Assembly (NCBI GenBank): GCA_000310025.1
Contig: FN649738.1
Location: forward strand, 2,570,034-2,585,521
Direction of reading: 5' to 3'
Source: Ectocarpus siliculosus
Lineage: Eukaryota; Sar; Phaeophyceae; Ectocarpales; Ectocarpaceae
DNA: 15,488 nucleotides
Below are positions 1 to 10,000 of the stretch, in pieces; position 1 is the first letter of the stretch; each line of letters opens with the position of its first letter. The notes beneath the pieces are model-generated. The model saw only the letters and a program-made list of their open reading frames with translations, had not been told where the DNA came from and did not search any database. Both the position numbers and the translations under genes were made by a program.

Positions 1-134
1 CAAGCGAGGAAATGGCCCCGTTCGAGAACACCGGCACGGGCAGGGCCTCCTTTATCCGTCGAATCGCGTCCCAGTTGCAGCCAGCCGTGGCCTTCGATTT
101 CTGCTCCTTGGTACGCCCGTGAACCGTGATGATC
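1..134 (-). CDS. DUS1: DUS1 exon 6 (partial at window edge)
   Basis: Acceptor cactaaag|G completes an Arg codon. Encodes [19 protein letters not shown], then [20 protein letters not shown], then AISSL, and is still open at base 1. VHGRTKEQ carries the conserved His, and PVFSNGAI corresponds to the PVFANGNI strand of the barrel. Confidence 0.93.
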
Positions 135-3100
135 CTTTAGTGAAAGACGTCAGAGCCACATGGTTGAGATGGAAATATTCAGAACAGGCCAAAACGATCC
201 CGGCGTAACAAGCACCCAGGCTTAGGTTGAGGTTAACGGAAGGGCCAATGGGGCGAGCCGTGTGGTACGTGTAAGATACCTACACAGCAAGCCCTGCTTC
301 GTTCATTCAACCTCGCTTTATCTCCACATCAGGAAACGCGATTCTCATGCCATGCAACGGCAGTGTTGGGACTTCCTCGTCCGTAGAGAGAGCTGCCAAA
401 GTCGTATCACAGGTAGGGGTAGCTCAGACAACGTCCACTACCATCATCATCACCATCACCATCACCAACGACCAACAACGATAGGAAAAGGAACGCACGG
501 CGAATTGGCTCACCTGGCACCCGCGGCGACGAGCATCTTGCACATGGTGATGGTATCCTCCACCGAGTCTAGCAGCCGCACCTTGCACGTCACGGGGATC
601 GACAGGTTCCTGAAGGCGGAAAAACAGCCCAACGAAAGTAAAAATACACAGCGGCGGCGGCGGCGGTATGCGTGTGTGTCATCGTTCTTAGTAGCATCGA
701 CCGCGCTAACCGGTTGACCAATGAAAAGACGTCAGTCTCAGCGTGGTTGTAAAAAAGAAAATGGCCATGAGGAGGCGCCATGGGGGATGCTAAGCTTCTC
801 AAGCGATCAAAGACCGCAACGGTAGCGAGACAGAAGGAAACTGTGCGTGCCTGTACGAACGACGGGTTCAACTTATCGAGCGCTGTTCGAAGGGCACACC
901 GGGCTCAGCTTGCTACACCCAAACCCGCACTTTGAGGCCTCCAGCTCTACACACGGAAATTACAGTACCGACACACACACACAAGAAAAAATGTGTCTCT
1001 TGCGGCACGTACTTGGCGAGAGTGCTGACGATATCCCTCAGCAGCGCCCACTCCTCCAGCAAGAACGCACCATACCTGCCTTTTCGAGCGATCCCTTGAG
1101 GGCATCCCTTATACGTGCGTGAAACATTTGTTATTTTTTTTTTGGGGGGGGGGGGCAAAAGCGAAAAAATGAAACGGGGGGGGTTCGTTAACGCAAATCA
1201 TGGCGATCACAAGCGGCAAAAATCGTTGCCTGCCGCGATCAAGAGGTCCAACACGTCCTCATCACGAGAAAAGCGGCTGGGAACCTGGAGGTGGACCCCG
1301 TTGAAGAAAAGAAACACCCTGTTTTGGCGTTCTTGGCAACCTACAGTAGCGTCTTTCCTACCCACGGGACGACGAACACGTCTCTCTCCCCCCCCCCCCG
1401 CCTCTTTCTCCCTGTCCCTATCTGTCCAAGCATTCAAGCCACCAACCACCTTTCGGTACACCGCAGCCGCCTCAGCCAATCCTCGGGGGTAGAATTGGCG
1501 GACATTGGCTGTGATGGACCAAACGGTGGCTGGTGGCTTGAATGCTTGGACAGAGAGGAAGGATTGGCGGAGACGGCTGTGATGGACGGAAAGGTGGTTG
1601 GTGGCTTGGATGCTTGGACAGAGAGGGACAGAGGTGGCGGTCACACGCCTCCTACTTGTACGACTTCTCACCAGGTTCAGGTCGATCGCGTCGCACTCCT
1701 TCTCCACGAACTTGGCGGATGCCAGCAGCAGCGCCGGGTCGTGACCGCAGAACTGCACGATCAAGGGTCGATCCTCCGGGTGGGGATCGAAGTTGCTCTT
1801 GCGGTACGCGCTGTGTGCGTGCATACATGCAGAAATGATTTCGCATGACGAAGATATCGTCATGAGGTCATGAAAAACACGAACGATATGCGGAAGGTCG
1901 CGACGACGCAAGAGCGGCCACGGAATACCTTTGCAATGGTATTTTTCTATTTCTCGCAAATGAGCCCGTTTCTCGTGGACCCATAAGCTACTGGCATACC
2001 TTTTTCAACCTTATCATCTCACAACAGAGGTGGCAGGATGTGAACCGGAATGAACACTACGATCAGTTCGAAACGATACCAAATACACAGGAAAAGAGTC
2101 AACCATGCTACACGTGTACAAGAACACCCCCCAAGGAAGCCAATAATACCACGGGGCGCGGGCAGCTAGGAAAGGCGGGAAGCCTCGCTGCCTACTTCTG
2201 GGTCCGGTGGATTGTTGTGTTCCGGCCCCATTTCGTACCGTGGCTGCTTGCGAGCGCCAAATTCCTACACAACTATTCACACCACAACGCCGCCAGAGAA
2301 GGCCTTTCGTGCTAGGCACTGCTGTGCCATCTGTTATGTATGTAAAAATACCTGCTCACGGCAAAGCATTTGCTGTTGTACATGGGCGTGTAGCACAGGT
2401 TCGATCCGTATCGCCTGCACAGCCTCCGAAACGCGAGCTCCGACTGGTCCACCATGGGAGCAACGATCCGAGTGGGGGAGCCGATTGATCTGCCCGTAAA
2501 GTATTATATAATGTAGCGATTGCGGTGCATCGTAGACGACGCCATCACCCCCGCCACCGACAGCATTGAAGGCAAAAGCAGTGGCAGCAGCAGCGTGGGA
2601 CGCAGAGGCGGCACACGGAGAAAACGCTTGGTTTGGTCTCTTGCTCTTAGGTACTGAGGAAACCTGTGTGATAACAATTTATTTCGTGCTGATAACGTAG
2701 CTGTGCTGTCGAGGTGTATTATCTGTTGTCATCCGATCCAGTCTGGACGTCAGATGTTTCGTTTTTATCGCTGGCAAGGCCAATGTGTGGACGACGTCCC
2801 AGCACCATTGCGACCATGACCAACGTAGCTATGCTTGCGCCGCATGCGTGTAAACGTGTAAACACGGGGAGCTACAAACATACATATGCACAGACCATAG
2901 CGCTATCTGCGGACCATCGTTTGCGGGTTGCGGGTGTGTTTCAATGGCTCGTACAACCATCGGACATAAGAAGAGCACACAAGCAGCAACAGCCTGGATT
3001 CGCTGCTGTGTGGCATCTCGGTCACCTTCGAAGGGACGGGCTTTGTAAACGCTGTAGTGCTAGGAGCGCGTCGGGGTGCGGTGCTACACTGCATGCAAGC

Positions 3101-3424
3101 AATGTCACTTGTGTCGGGTGGCAGAGACAGAGCAGTAGGTGGTGCGATCGATATCCCTCAACTCAAAACTGAAAACATCTTCAAGGACTCCGAAGGGTAA
3201 CAGGCCACAACGACAACATCAACCTTGTCAGTGGTGTCTCTCTCCCGAGGTACAGCTACAGTGTAGCAGCTCGGCCGCGTGGCCGGTGCGCACAGGGCAC
3301 TGGGTCGCAGATTTAGACGCGGCGCAACCACCAAATTTAAAACTCACCTGTAGAACTCGTACCCCAGCCGACCGCTCTCCTCCAAGGCTTCAGCACCGAT
3401 GTGACTCTCATCGATCTCCCTCAT
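1..3424 (-). CDS. DUS1: tRNA-dihydrouridine synthase, DUS1 type (6 exons, 3' end outside window)
   Basis: Flavoenzyme family that reduces uridine to dihydrouridine in the tRNA D-loop (positions 16/17 for Dus1), using FMN and NADPH. The spliced reading joins 3424-3348, 2489-2352, 1810-1672, 1107-1013, 609-514 and 134-1, giving about 226 residues. Visible landmarks are GYEFYR then [14 protein letters not shown] (FMN-side start of the barrel, residues about 36-49), [39 protein letters not shown] (catalytic Cys about residue 120), TCKVR (Lys about 159) and VHGRTKEQ (about 186-193). All five introns are GT-AG and the phases (2, 2, 0, 2, 2) agree across every junction. The rest of the barrel and the C-terminal helical domain lie beyond base 1. 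The order of motifs and the [16 protein letters not shown] signature favour Dus1 over Dus2, Dus3 or Dus4. The gene is divergent from the plus-strand gene beginning near 6.7-6.9 kb. Family identity is strong; exact exon borders come from manual reading. Confidence 0.93.
514..609 (-). CDS. DUS1: DUS1 exon 5
   Basis: Acceptor ccgccttcag|G. Encodes [19 protein letters not shown], then [12 protein letters not shown]. The Lys in TCKVR corresponds to the conserved FMN- and substrate-contacting Lys of the family. Donor AG|GTGAGC, phase 2. Confidence 0.92.
694..743 (+). repeat. Dispersed 50-bp repeat, copy 1 (DUS1 intron 4)
   Basis: Begins gcatcgaccgcgctaaccgg and ends acgtcagtctcagcg. 42 of 50 positions match the copy at 8185-8234. 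A GT-rich stretch lies just upstream, as in the other copies. Confidence 0.75.
1013..1107 (-). CDS. DUS1: DUS1 exon 4 (catalytic Cys)
   Basis: Starts after tataag| and encodes [20 protein letters not shown], then [11 protein letters not shown]. The Cys of GCPQ is the conserved general acid of the family. A 13-base C run (on the minus strand, about 1144-1156) precedes the acceptor. Donor AA|GTACGT, phase 2. Confidence 0.92.
1421..1622. repeat. Three-copy inverted/direct repeat cluster in DUS1 intron 3
   Basis: An inverted copy at 1421-1483 (tctgtccaagcattcaagcc at its start) faces two direct copies at about 1492-1556 and 1560-1622 (each ending gcttggacagag). Arms are about 63 bp and similar throughout apart from scattered substitutions. 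The first and third can pair to form a long hairpin in the intron RNA. Confidence 0.85.
1672..1810 (-). CDS. DUS1: DUS1 exon 3
   Basis: Acceptor cgcacacag|C (phase 2). Encodes [20 protein letters not shown], then [18 protein letters not shown], then CDAIDLNL. The donor CTG|GTGAGA follows the Leu that precedes the catalytic GCPQ. The segment matches the Dus1 strand-helix-strand unit containing EDRP(L/V)IVQFCGNDP. Confidence 0.92.
2352..2489 (-). CDS. DUS1: DUS1 exon 2 (FMN-site start of the barrel)
   Basis: Encodes [15 protein letters not shown], then [15 protein letters not shown], then [15 protein letters not shown]. The acceptor is ttacgggcag| (phase 2, completing the AG from exon 1 as AGA/Arg). 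The donor is AG|GTATTT, which is weaker than consensus, but the phase matches the next exon. An in-frame TAA just upstream of the acceptor rules out a continuous reading from the left. Confidence 0.88.
3348..3424 (-). CDS. DUS1: DUS1 exon 1 (start codon to first donor)
   Basis: Begins at an ATG in good context (ACCATGA) and reads [20 protein letters not shown], ending in a strong donor, TACAG|GTGAGT. GYEF(Y/W) directly before the [13 protein letters not shown] of the next exon is the usual N-terminus of Dus1 proteins. The frame stays open upstream to about 3646, with further in-frame Met codons, so a longer N-terminus is possible. 3424 was chosen because it gives a length close to the family norm and has the best context. 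Confidence 0.8.
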
Positions 3425-4265
3425 GGTTCCACACAAAGCAATGCACGGATCAAGGCAGGTGCCGACGTCCGGGCTTTGCCCTCTGAGTGGTCCGATGGTT
3501 GCTTTTCCCCCGCTCGCCGCGCCCCCCCCACCCCGCCCTATCCCAGCCAAGCGCGTGCCCCCCCCAGCTTGGCACGTTCGGGTGTCCATGTACACGACAC
3601 ACCCACCCACCTTTATAGGAGAGCACGGAGTGGAGGTTTGGACCAAAATGGAAAAGGTAGGTGGAATCTAACGATTGGTGTTTACGTGGCGCGACTTGGG
3701 TTGATCGTCGCCGCTCTCTCTCATGACCTGAGAGACACGACAGTATCTCAATTCCGCCGCATTTTGAACTCGCCGACCCACGACGGCACGATCGTCGATA
3801 TGGGCAGAGCGGACGACAACACGTTGTAGTTGATCATGCTTACGTGACTCTCGAGGAACACATGCTCATGATTGTTGGAAGTGCGGGGGTTTTCCCTCTC
3901 TTCTTTCGATCAGAAAAACCGACGAAGGGGGGCGATATCCACTATTCTGCTGGACAGGGAGGCGAATCGCGCACGAGCAGCCAAAGAGGACTGTTAACAG
4001 CAGTACCCACACATCTCCTTATTCTGCTGATGTAGCATATCTCGCGACGTTGTCGAGATCCACCTGTCCTAGGCACCTCGAGCACTGCTGAGCAGCGTCG
4101 CAGCTCACTTGCTGATAGGGTGACGGCGTGACCCATGTGCTCGCTCGTGGTGAGCAGGCTAAGGAAAAGAGAGATACAGGACTGCTTGCATCTTACCGAG
4201 AGGGATCATGCATGTAGGTTTGAGCGAGGGCATTGTCTACACTTCCAGATGCACTATAACGCTGC
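3425..4265. other. Upstream region of DUS1, no gene recognised
   Basis: The first part (3425-3650) is open in the DUS1 frame and could be 5' UTR or an N-terminal extension. It contains C-rich blocks around 3521-3565. A 142-codon plus-strand frame (3401-3829) overlaps exon 1 antisense; it resembles no family and is best read as chance. No clear TATA box or other promoter element was seen. Confidence 0.4.
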
Positions 4266-5310
4266 TTAGACCCCGATTTATGGGAACAAAATCTTGTCGA
4301 TAAATCTTGATCTTGGCCAAGATCTGTCAGTTTCACGATTTATGGGAACAAAATCTTCCGATATATCTTGGCCAAGATTTCTCGAGGCCCGAAATCTGCC
4401 CTTTCGAACAAATCTTGACCCAAGATTAAGTCGAGCCTTCCGACAAATCTTGAGGCGGCGTAACAAATCTTGCCTCAGTGCGGCGCGATCACCGAAGGTC
4501 AGTCAACCTAATCGTCCATAACGCCATGAAATCTGCACGTCGCACACTCGCAAGGGTCTCTAACGCACCCTGGCGTCACTGTGTCGGCGCCACGGGCGCC
4601 GACAGCGAACGAAAACAACCAAGGCGCGCGAAAAAAATGCGTATTTGCCCTGACTCGTTCCACGTGCGTCATCACCAGTCTGTGGAGGGACCGTTCAAAG
4701 AGTACTTTATTTTGAAGTAGAAAAATAGAGCAGGAGGAACGTTTTGCCAACACTGCTCTGTCGTGTGCGACGCTTCTATCTCTTCATCGAATCGCCCCAC
4801 ACCCAATCCGTTTGCACCCGAGCCAAATCCGTGGGTGCAGATGACAGCGCCGGAGGTTTGACCTCGGTACGCCTGCTACATCATGAGATACGTGCATGGG
4901 TGTCATCGGCCTCGGGTTGATGCACTTTCTTGTCAGTTGGACAGCAATGGAACAGTTTTGTTTCTCCGCTTGACATGAGCTCGTGGGCAACGGATTCAAT
5001 TTTGCACCCCAGGTAGGCGCCCATCGCTAGTATCCACCCACAGTGTTGAGGCAATACAGCTGGGGGAGCGATGCCCCTTTTACAACTGCGTCATGCTCAC
5101 TTTTCGCCACACCTTGGCATTTTCTGTGGACCAAGTGGCCGTTGTGCCTTTTTCAACTTCAAGCAGAAGAGAGGAACAACACGCCGCATTTTCAACATTC
5201 AAGATATTTCCCCCATAAATCGCGATACTGCAAATCTTGGCGGAGATATATTGTGAGCAAATCTGCCAAGATATATTTGCAAGATTCTGTTTCCATAAAG
5301 AAGGGTCTTA
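4266..5310. mobile_element. Non-autonomous DNA transposon-like element (MITE-like) with TIRs and TTA target duplications
   Basis: The left end (4265-4296) and the reverse complement of the right end (5280-5311) match at 26 of 32 positions, sharing AGACCC, TTTATGG and AATCTTG. The element proper is 4269-5307, starting GACCC and ending GGGTC, flanked by TTA at 4266-4268 and 5308-5310. Subterminal regions carry repeated AATCTTG on the left (4290, 4303, 4411, 4446, 4466) and mostly its complement on the right. There is also a 22-base direct repeat at 4274-4295 and 4336-4357. No transposase-like frame lies inside, so it must be mobilised in trans, if at all. The three-base TTA duplication is typical of PIF/Harbinger elements, but the superfamily is an inference. 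Confidence 0.75.
4274..4357 (+). repeat. 62-bp-spaced subterminal direct repeat in the MITE-like element
   Basis: The motif cgatttatgggaacaaaa followed by tctt occurs identically at 4274-4295 and 4336-4357. A diverged complementary form occurs near 5207-5225 and again at 5280-5300 on the right side. Confidence 0.85.
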
Positions 5311-5575
5311 GAGAAATGACGGGACGTGTCGAGTATGTATAAGCATACATACGCTCTCATAAGCCACACACGCACGCACGTGACGTGTAGTCTAGAATAC
5401 CGCAAGCTGTACGAAATCAACCAAGGGGCGAGGGAAAGCCGGCAGCGTTCGCAATGTTTGCTATCCGGAGGAACTTGAACTAATAGTGGTTATTACAGCA
5501 GTTACAGCGCCCGCGCTCAAGTACCTCTGGTTTAGGCCGAGGTCAGGGTTCTTGCAGTAAGTTCCCTAGGGTTAG

Positions 5576-6505
5576 CTACAAATGGCCGCTATGTAGGCCT
5601 TTGGTGTAGAGGTTCCTGATCGGGCTCACAAATGGTGCTCGAGTTCTCATGTGCCGTAGGGATGCGAGAGAACGCACGGGGGTGTTGGAGTTTTTCAAAG
5701 CTTGGTTGCTCCACAACCAGGAGGGTGCGAACACCAACCGATACCTCTTAGGAAAGCCCTGGACGCGATATTTCCAAAACCATCCCTGTCGGCAGTGGTA
5801 ACCTCCTGGTTGTGGAGAAATCACGCTTTGAAAGATCTCTGACACCCCCCGTGCGTTCTCTCGCATCCGTACGGTAAACTGCAAATGTTCTGTAGTGCGG
5901 GCGCTAGCGACGCAGCAGTAGCGGCTAAACGGTTTAAGATAAACAAGGTCTCGGGACAAGTCACGAACAATGAACTCCGGCTTCCTCTTAAACCGTACGA
6001 TGAATGATCTCCTGTAGCGGGGACGACCCACATTTACTTTCGTACACCCGTGCTTCCTCTTGGATTGTCTCTTTTGACGTAGATAGCCGCAAGTTTGTGA
6101 TAGAGGTATAAGGTTACCGGTCGCGATCACGGCGCACGGCCGCGCCGAGTTGCAAGATGATGGCCGCGCTATTATATCGTGCTGCACCGCCGCGTGTATC
6201 AGACCCCCCTTGGGGACGATTTTCACAGCCCGACTGTTCCGCAAGCAAGAGGGCGACAATCCTGAATGATACCTACCACTTTTGTGTCCGGGTAGCTCCT
6301 TAGGAGTAGTATGCAAGGGACGTAGTCCTACATGTGTCACCGTCATTTTTCGGCAACCGACATGCCTTATCCCGTGTGGAGAAATCGAGCTCTTGGCAGC
6401 AGGCACGTTACTGACGAACCACGCAGTTGTGTCGCGGATTGGGAGATCTACGCTTCGATTTTTCAGCTCCCTCTGGTGCGGTAGCCAGCAGGAAGCCGTC
6501 TTCAC
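5576..6505 (-). other. Unrecognised 309-codon open frame
   Basis: Longest uninterrupted frame of the window, minus strand, ATG at 6505. The product is basic and Ser/Arg/Cys-rich with no motif I recognise, no signal peptide and no membrane segment. It reads straight through a foldback repeat (5654-5874), which argues against a conserved protein. It may be the relic of a repeat element or chance in a GC-balanced region. Confidence 0.15.
5654..5874. repeat. Foldback inverted repeat, about 72-bp arms
   Basis: Arm 5654-5724 is complementary to arm 5802-5874, with a 77-bp spacer. Both arms share gatgcgagagaacgcacggg, then a diverged middle around tttcaaagc, then tccacaaccaggagg. The arms differ by several substitutions and small indels, so the hairpin is old. 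Confidence 0.85.
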
Positions 6506-6542
6506 TTGGTGCTTTGTCGGGGCTGGGACCCCTGCTGGCTAC
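6481..6542. repeat. Perfect 12-bp inverted repeat
   Basis: gtagccagcagg at 6481-6492 is exactly complementary to cctgctggctac at 6531-6542, with a 38-bp loop. Its role is unknown. Confidence 0.7.
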
Positions 6543-6689
6543 AAGTAGTTTTCTAATGGCATGGAGGCATTAGGCGTTGTTCATCTGCTTACCGTTGGAG
6601 GTAGGCTTTGCGGTGTTAAGTCTCGTGACCGCGAAAAGTCGTGCCTCGCTGCTTGGATGAGTACGAGATTAGGAAGCACTGTGGAGGAA

Positions 6690-6767
6690 ATGTCGGAGGA
6701 GTCAATCGTTTCCAGCTCAAACTGTAAATCTAACAGCGTGGACTCCGGCACACGGTTTCCTTCTTCT
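6690..6767 (+). CDS. Possible first coding exon of the Myb gene
   Basis: An ATG at 6690 (an upstream in-frame ATG lies at 6561) opens a Ser-rich frame, MSEESIVSSSNCKS, then NSVDSGTRFPSS. A weak donor TCT|GTGTAG is phase 0, matching the phase 0 acceptor at 6914. The alternative is a direct start at the ATG at 6809, which is in frame with the Myb exon but reads through a poly-C tract (poly-Pro). Neither start can be decided from sequence alone. Confidence 0.22.
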
Positions 6768-6913
6768 GTGTAGACCCTCCGCTTGTAGGCCTTCCCACGC
6801 GATGTCGTATGAGAATGAATTGCTCCTTCCCGGGGGGGTTTTTGCATCACCAACGTTCTCGCACCACCGGCGTGCACCCCCCCCCCCCTCCCCCCCCCTC
6901 GCCCTTGATTCAG

Positions 6914-7003
6914 CAAAAGGTGACGTTGCGTACGGGGAGATGGACGAAGAAAGAGTGCGAAGATTTCGCACGCGGCCTTGAGAAGCATGGCAAGGCATGG
7001 TCG
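6914..7003 (+). CDS. Myb exon: N-terminal half of SHAQKYF-class Myb repeat
   Basis: Acceptor ttgattcag| follows two poly-C blocks (6877-6899). Encodes QKVTLRTGRWTKKECEDFA, then RGLEKHGKAWS. GRWT(K)xE..F..GLEKHGKxW is the first half of the plant- and stramenopile-type single Myb repeat, with both expected Trp residues present. Donor TCG|GTAAGA is near consensus, phase 0. Confidence 0.82.
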
Positions 7004-10000
7004 GTAAGAATAGCTGCTTTGGCGCGCGTTCAGTCCATTCGCACACGAAACCCTCTTGACAAACGCACATACTTTGCTGTTTGGACGTAAAGTGTGGACC
7101 CCCCCCCCTCTCTCTCCCAGCGTCGCCCCCGCGAAACCGACGTGCGTCAATCTCGGCGTTGTGGAGATACTTGCTATCTCTGGTCTGGAGTGTAGCCACG
7201 CGTGATGCTTCGTAGACCCTCCCCCCCCCCCCTCCACACGAAGGAGAGGAAAGTGTACTTGACTGAGCTGGAAAAAATAGAAGCAAGGTACAGGGAGATG
7301 TTTGAGGCATGGAATAGCCAGGAGAAGAAGGCTGCTGTAGTGGGGCATAGGAAGTGGATTGGCAAGGCGGGAGAAGGTGTCGATAGCATAGGTAGACTAG
7401 TGAAGACCTTTTTGAGCCACCTTTGGCAAAGTAGGAAGGAACGATTGGCCATCGGTGATCGATCCTGTGGGAACAATGCTCCGTCCTCTCGAGGACGCGT
7501 GGTCGGTGGCATAACCGCTGAGGCATTCCCCCCCGCCCCCCGCCCCCCTATCCCGTGAGGAAAATGCTTTGTCCACTCGAGGGCGCGTGCTCAATGGTCT
7601 AACCGCTAAGGCACGCAAAACATGAGCACCCCCCCCCCCCTACCCCCGCCCACCACAAACGGAATGGCGTTTCTCTTGCTCGAATCCTTCCGGTCGGCGA
7701 GACGGACGACGGCGACAGCCACCCATTCTGAAGCCTGGTACAGTATGCCACTCCACGTTTTTTTGCGCGCGTTGGAAACACCCCACCAGGAACCGCAGCA
7801 GTTACATGTTTTCTTCGCCCTAGTCGGCATCAAAAAGGGCGTTTCGCTTCTAAGATTCTTCGACAGGCATTCGGCTACACGGTACGCTCAGGCAAAACAG
7901 CAGTGAAAGGGGGGCTTTTAAAGAGAGAGGAGGAGGAGGAGACCGCATGAAAGATAACGCTTCCTTGACGCCCTTCGTATGTGGTTGCGCTGGTGTTATC
8001 TTGTCACCCTACCGGCTGGGCGGTACCGCCTGAGTTGACCGACTGCGACGTTAGCATCTAGCCTACGGCGGGAGAAGGCTGCAAGCGACACGTGGCTTGC
8101 CTCGTCAGGACCCCCTCCCCCCGATTTGTGGCGTGCGCATGCGTGTGTGGCAAACTTGTGTGTGTGTGTGTGTTTTTGTTGTTGGCATCGACCGCACCAA
8201 CTGGCTCACCGATGAAAATACGTCAGTCTCAGTGCAACCTGTGTGTATGTATGTGTATGTGTGCGTTGTGTTTCTTGTTCATGCCCCGTGACAAAAAAAG
8301 CTCGTCCAGAAAGAGTTCGTGCCGACGAGGAAAGTGCCCCAAGTCAGAACGCACGCCAGGAAGTACTTCGCCAAGCAGCGCAAGGCGATGATGCTCAGCG
8401 GGCAGAGCGAGGGGGGTGACCAGGACGGGGAGCAAACGCAGGGGGGGGGGGCGGGGTCCGGGGCCACGGCCGGAGATTCGGAGGATTCAAGTAGGGAGGA
8501 GGGAGAAGCGGTGGCCGGCGAGGTGCGTGGGGTATGGTCGGCGAGGGGTTTTTGTTGGGGTGGTCTGGTTTGGGGGTTTTGAGAGAGAGAGGGCGGGTAC
8601 ATATATTTTTGGCGGTCGTGGTGTGGACGAAGGTGTTGACGACAGGCGTTGGTCGCAGGCGTGACAATCGCACGACCCGATGGTCGACTCTTTCCGCCCC
8701 TTTTGACGGACCGCGCCGCCACCACTTGAGACGAACAGCCTGGGAGGGAGATAAGGGGTTGAAGCTCAGAAAAAAGATTGAAGCGAAGATCTTAACCATC
8801 AGAACAGGTGTTCAGTTAAGCATCTTAGAGTAAGACCCGTACTGCTGTCGATGTTGCGTTACCCCATAGAGTCGTTTCTTCGTGACGTTGGTTCAGAGCG
8901 TCTTTTGCGACGCCACGTCCATCCACACCGAACCCCAAACGTGGGTAGCAGCAGTGCATGTCGATCCGTTCTGAGACACGCTTCCTTGTGCGGCGAATCT
9001 GCAATTCGACGCGATTGCACGTAACATTCGACTCGACACCCCACCTGCTCCTATCTGGGTGGCTCTAGTCTTTGCTGGGTACTTCGAAGTGTCATTTAGT
9101 GTTATTTTTTTCTTGTTTCCGCGTCGCACCACACTTTGCGCCGCTGATTTCGAAGAATAACAAACGTACTTTTGGCCGATGTTTTTTGTCGGTGACGAAC
9201 CGATGTTACCAGCACGGATAGCGGGGCCCGAAACGACGCAAATCCTTCCGCATCTCTGAAACGACACCAATCCGTCCGCATCTCTGGAGTACGCTGTACC
9301 GACGGCCCTCAACGAGGCGAATCGCATTTCTGACCTGGGTTAAGATGTGCCCCCGCCTAACCCCGCCTCCCTATCACCACCCCCCTATCGTCACAAATGT
9401 GCGTATCCCCGCACAGTCCAAGGAGCATGGCCGTGAGGAGGGGGGCGGGGCAGGGGCAAAAGGACGAACTGAAGAACCGAAGGAGGCTGAGGGTGTGGGC
9501 GGGGAAGAGAAGGATGGGAGTCCACGAGAGGAGAAGGAGGATGATAAGGTAGTGGAGAGCGAGGAGGAGAAGGAGGAGGGGCAGAAGGAGGAGGTGGAGG
9601 TGGAGGTAGTGGAGGAGGAAGAGGAGGAGGAAGAGGAAGAGAGCGAAGCCGAGGAGGGTGAGGAGGACGAGGAAGAGGACTTCATCCCATTTTTCGGGAA
9701 CAAGGCGAAGGAGGACTCTACCGACAGCAACAGCCGGTGTGTTTGTCTTCGGGTATTTTGTGTTTTGAGAGAGAGAGAGAGAGAGAGAGAGAAACAGACA
9801 GACAGACAGAGACAAGAGAGAGACAATGAGAGAACACAGAGAGAGACAGGGAGAGAGATACCTACGCAGAGAGACAGACGAACGGACAGCCAGACAGATT
9901 TGATTGCAGAGACAGAAGGGTAAACCACCATGTAATTCAAGAGAGAGAACAGCGTTGACGTGTCGCTGTTCCTGTTCGCCGCACCGCGCGGTGTTCTTCA

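Noticed and set aside
437-468. Poly-His stretch (HHHHHHHH) in a plus-strand frame
   Set aside because: It arises from a (CAT/CAC) simple repeat in DUS1 intron 5. The frame runs antisense through exon 5.
1207-1959. 250-codon minus-strand frame
   Set aside because: It is open because it contains DUS1 exon 3 and intron sequence with repeats. Only 1672-1810 has family-like sequence, and splice signals explain its borders.
2525-2640. Ala/Gly-rich minus-strand frame upstream of DUS1 exon 2 as an extra exon
   Set aside because: Exon 1 (donor 3347) joins exon 2 (acceptor 2490) in phase and in family order, so no exon is needed between them.
3344-3646. NUDIX-like pattern (EALEESGR) in the minus-strand frame
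   Set aside because: The Gly and Arg positions of the NUDIX box do not fit, and the segment is explained as DUS1 exon 1 joined to [15 protein letters not shown].
6581-7526. Two overlapping minus-strand frames of 255 and 269 codons
   Set aside because: They run antisense through the Myb exon and C tracts read as Gly-rich sequence, and have no recognisable domain.
8893-9327. 144-codon minus-strand frame between the Myb and acidic exons
   Set aside because: No motif, includes a 28-bp tandem duplication and T-rich tracts, and lies within a well-bounded intron.
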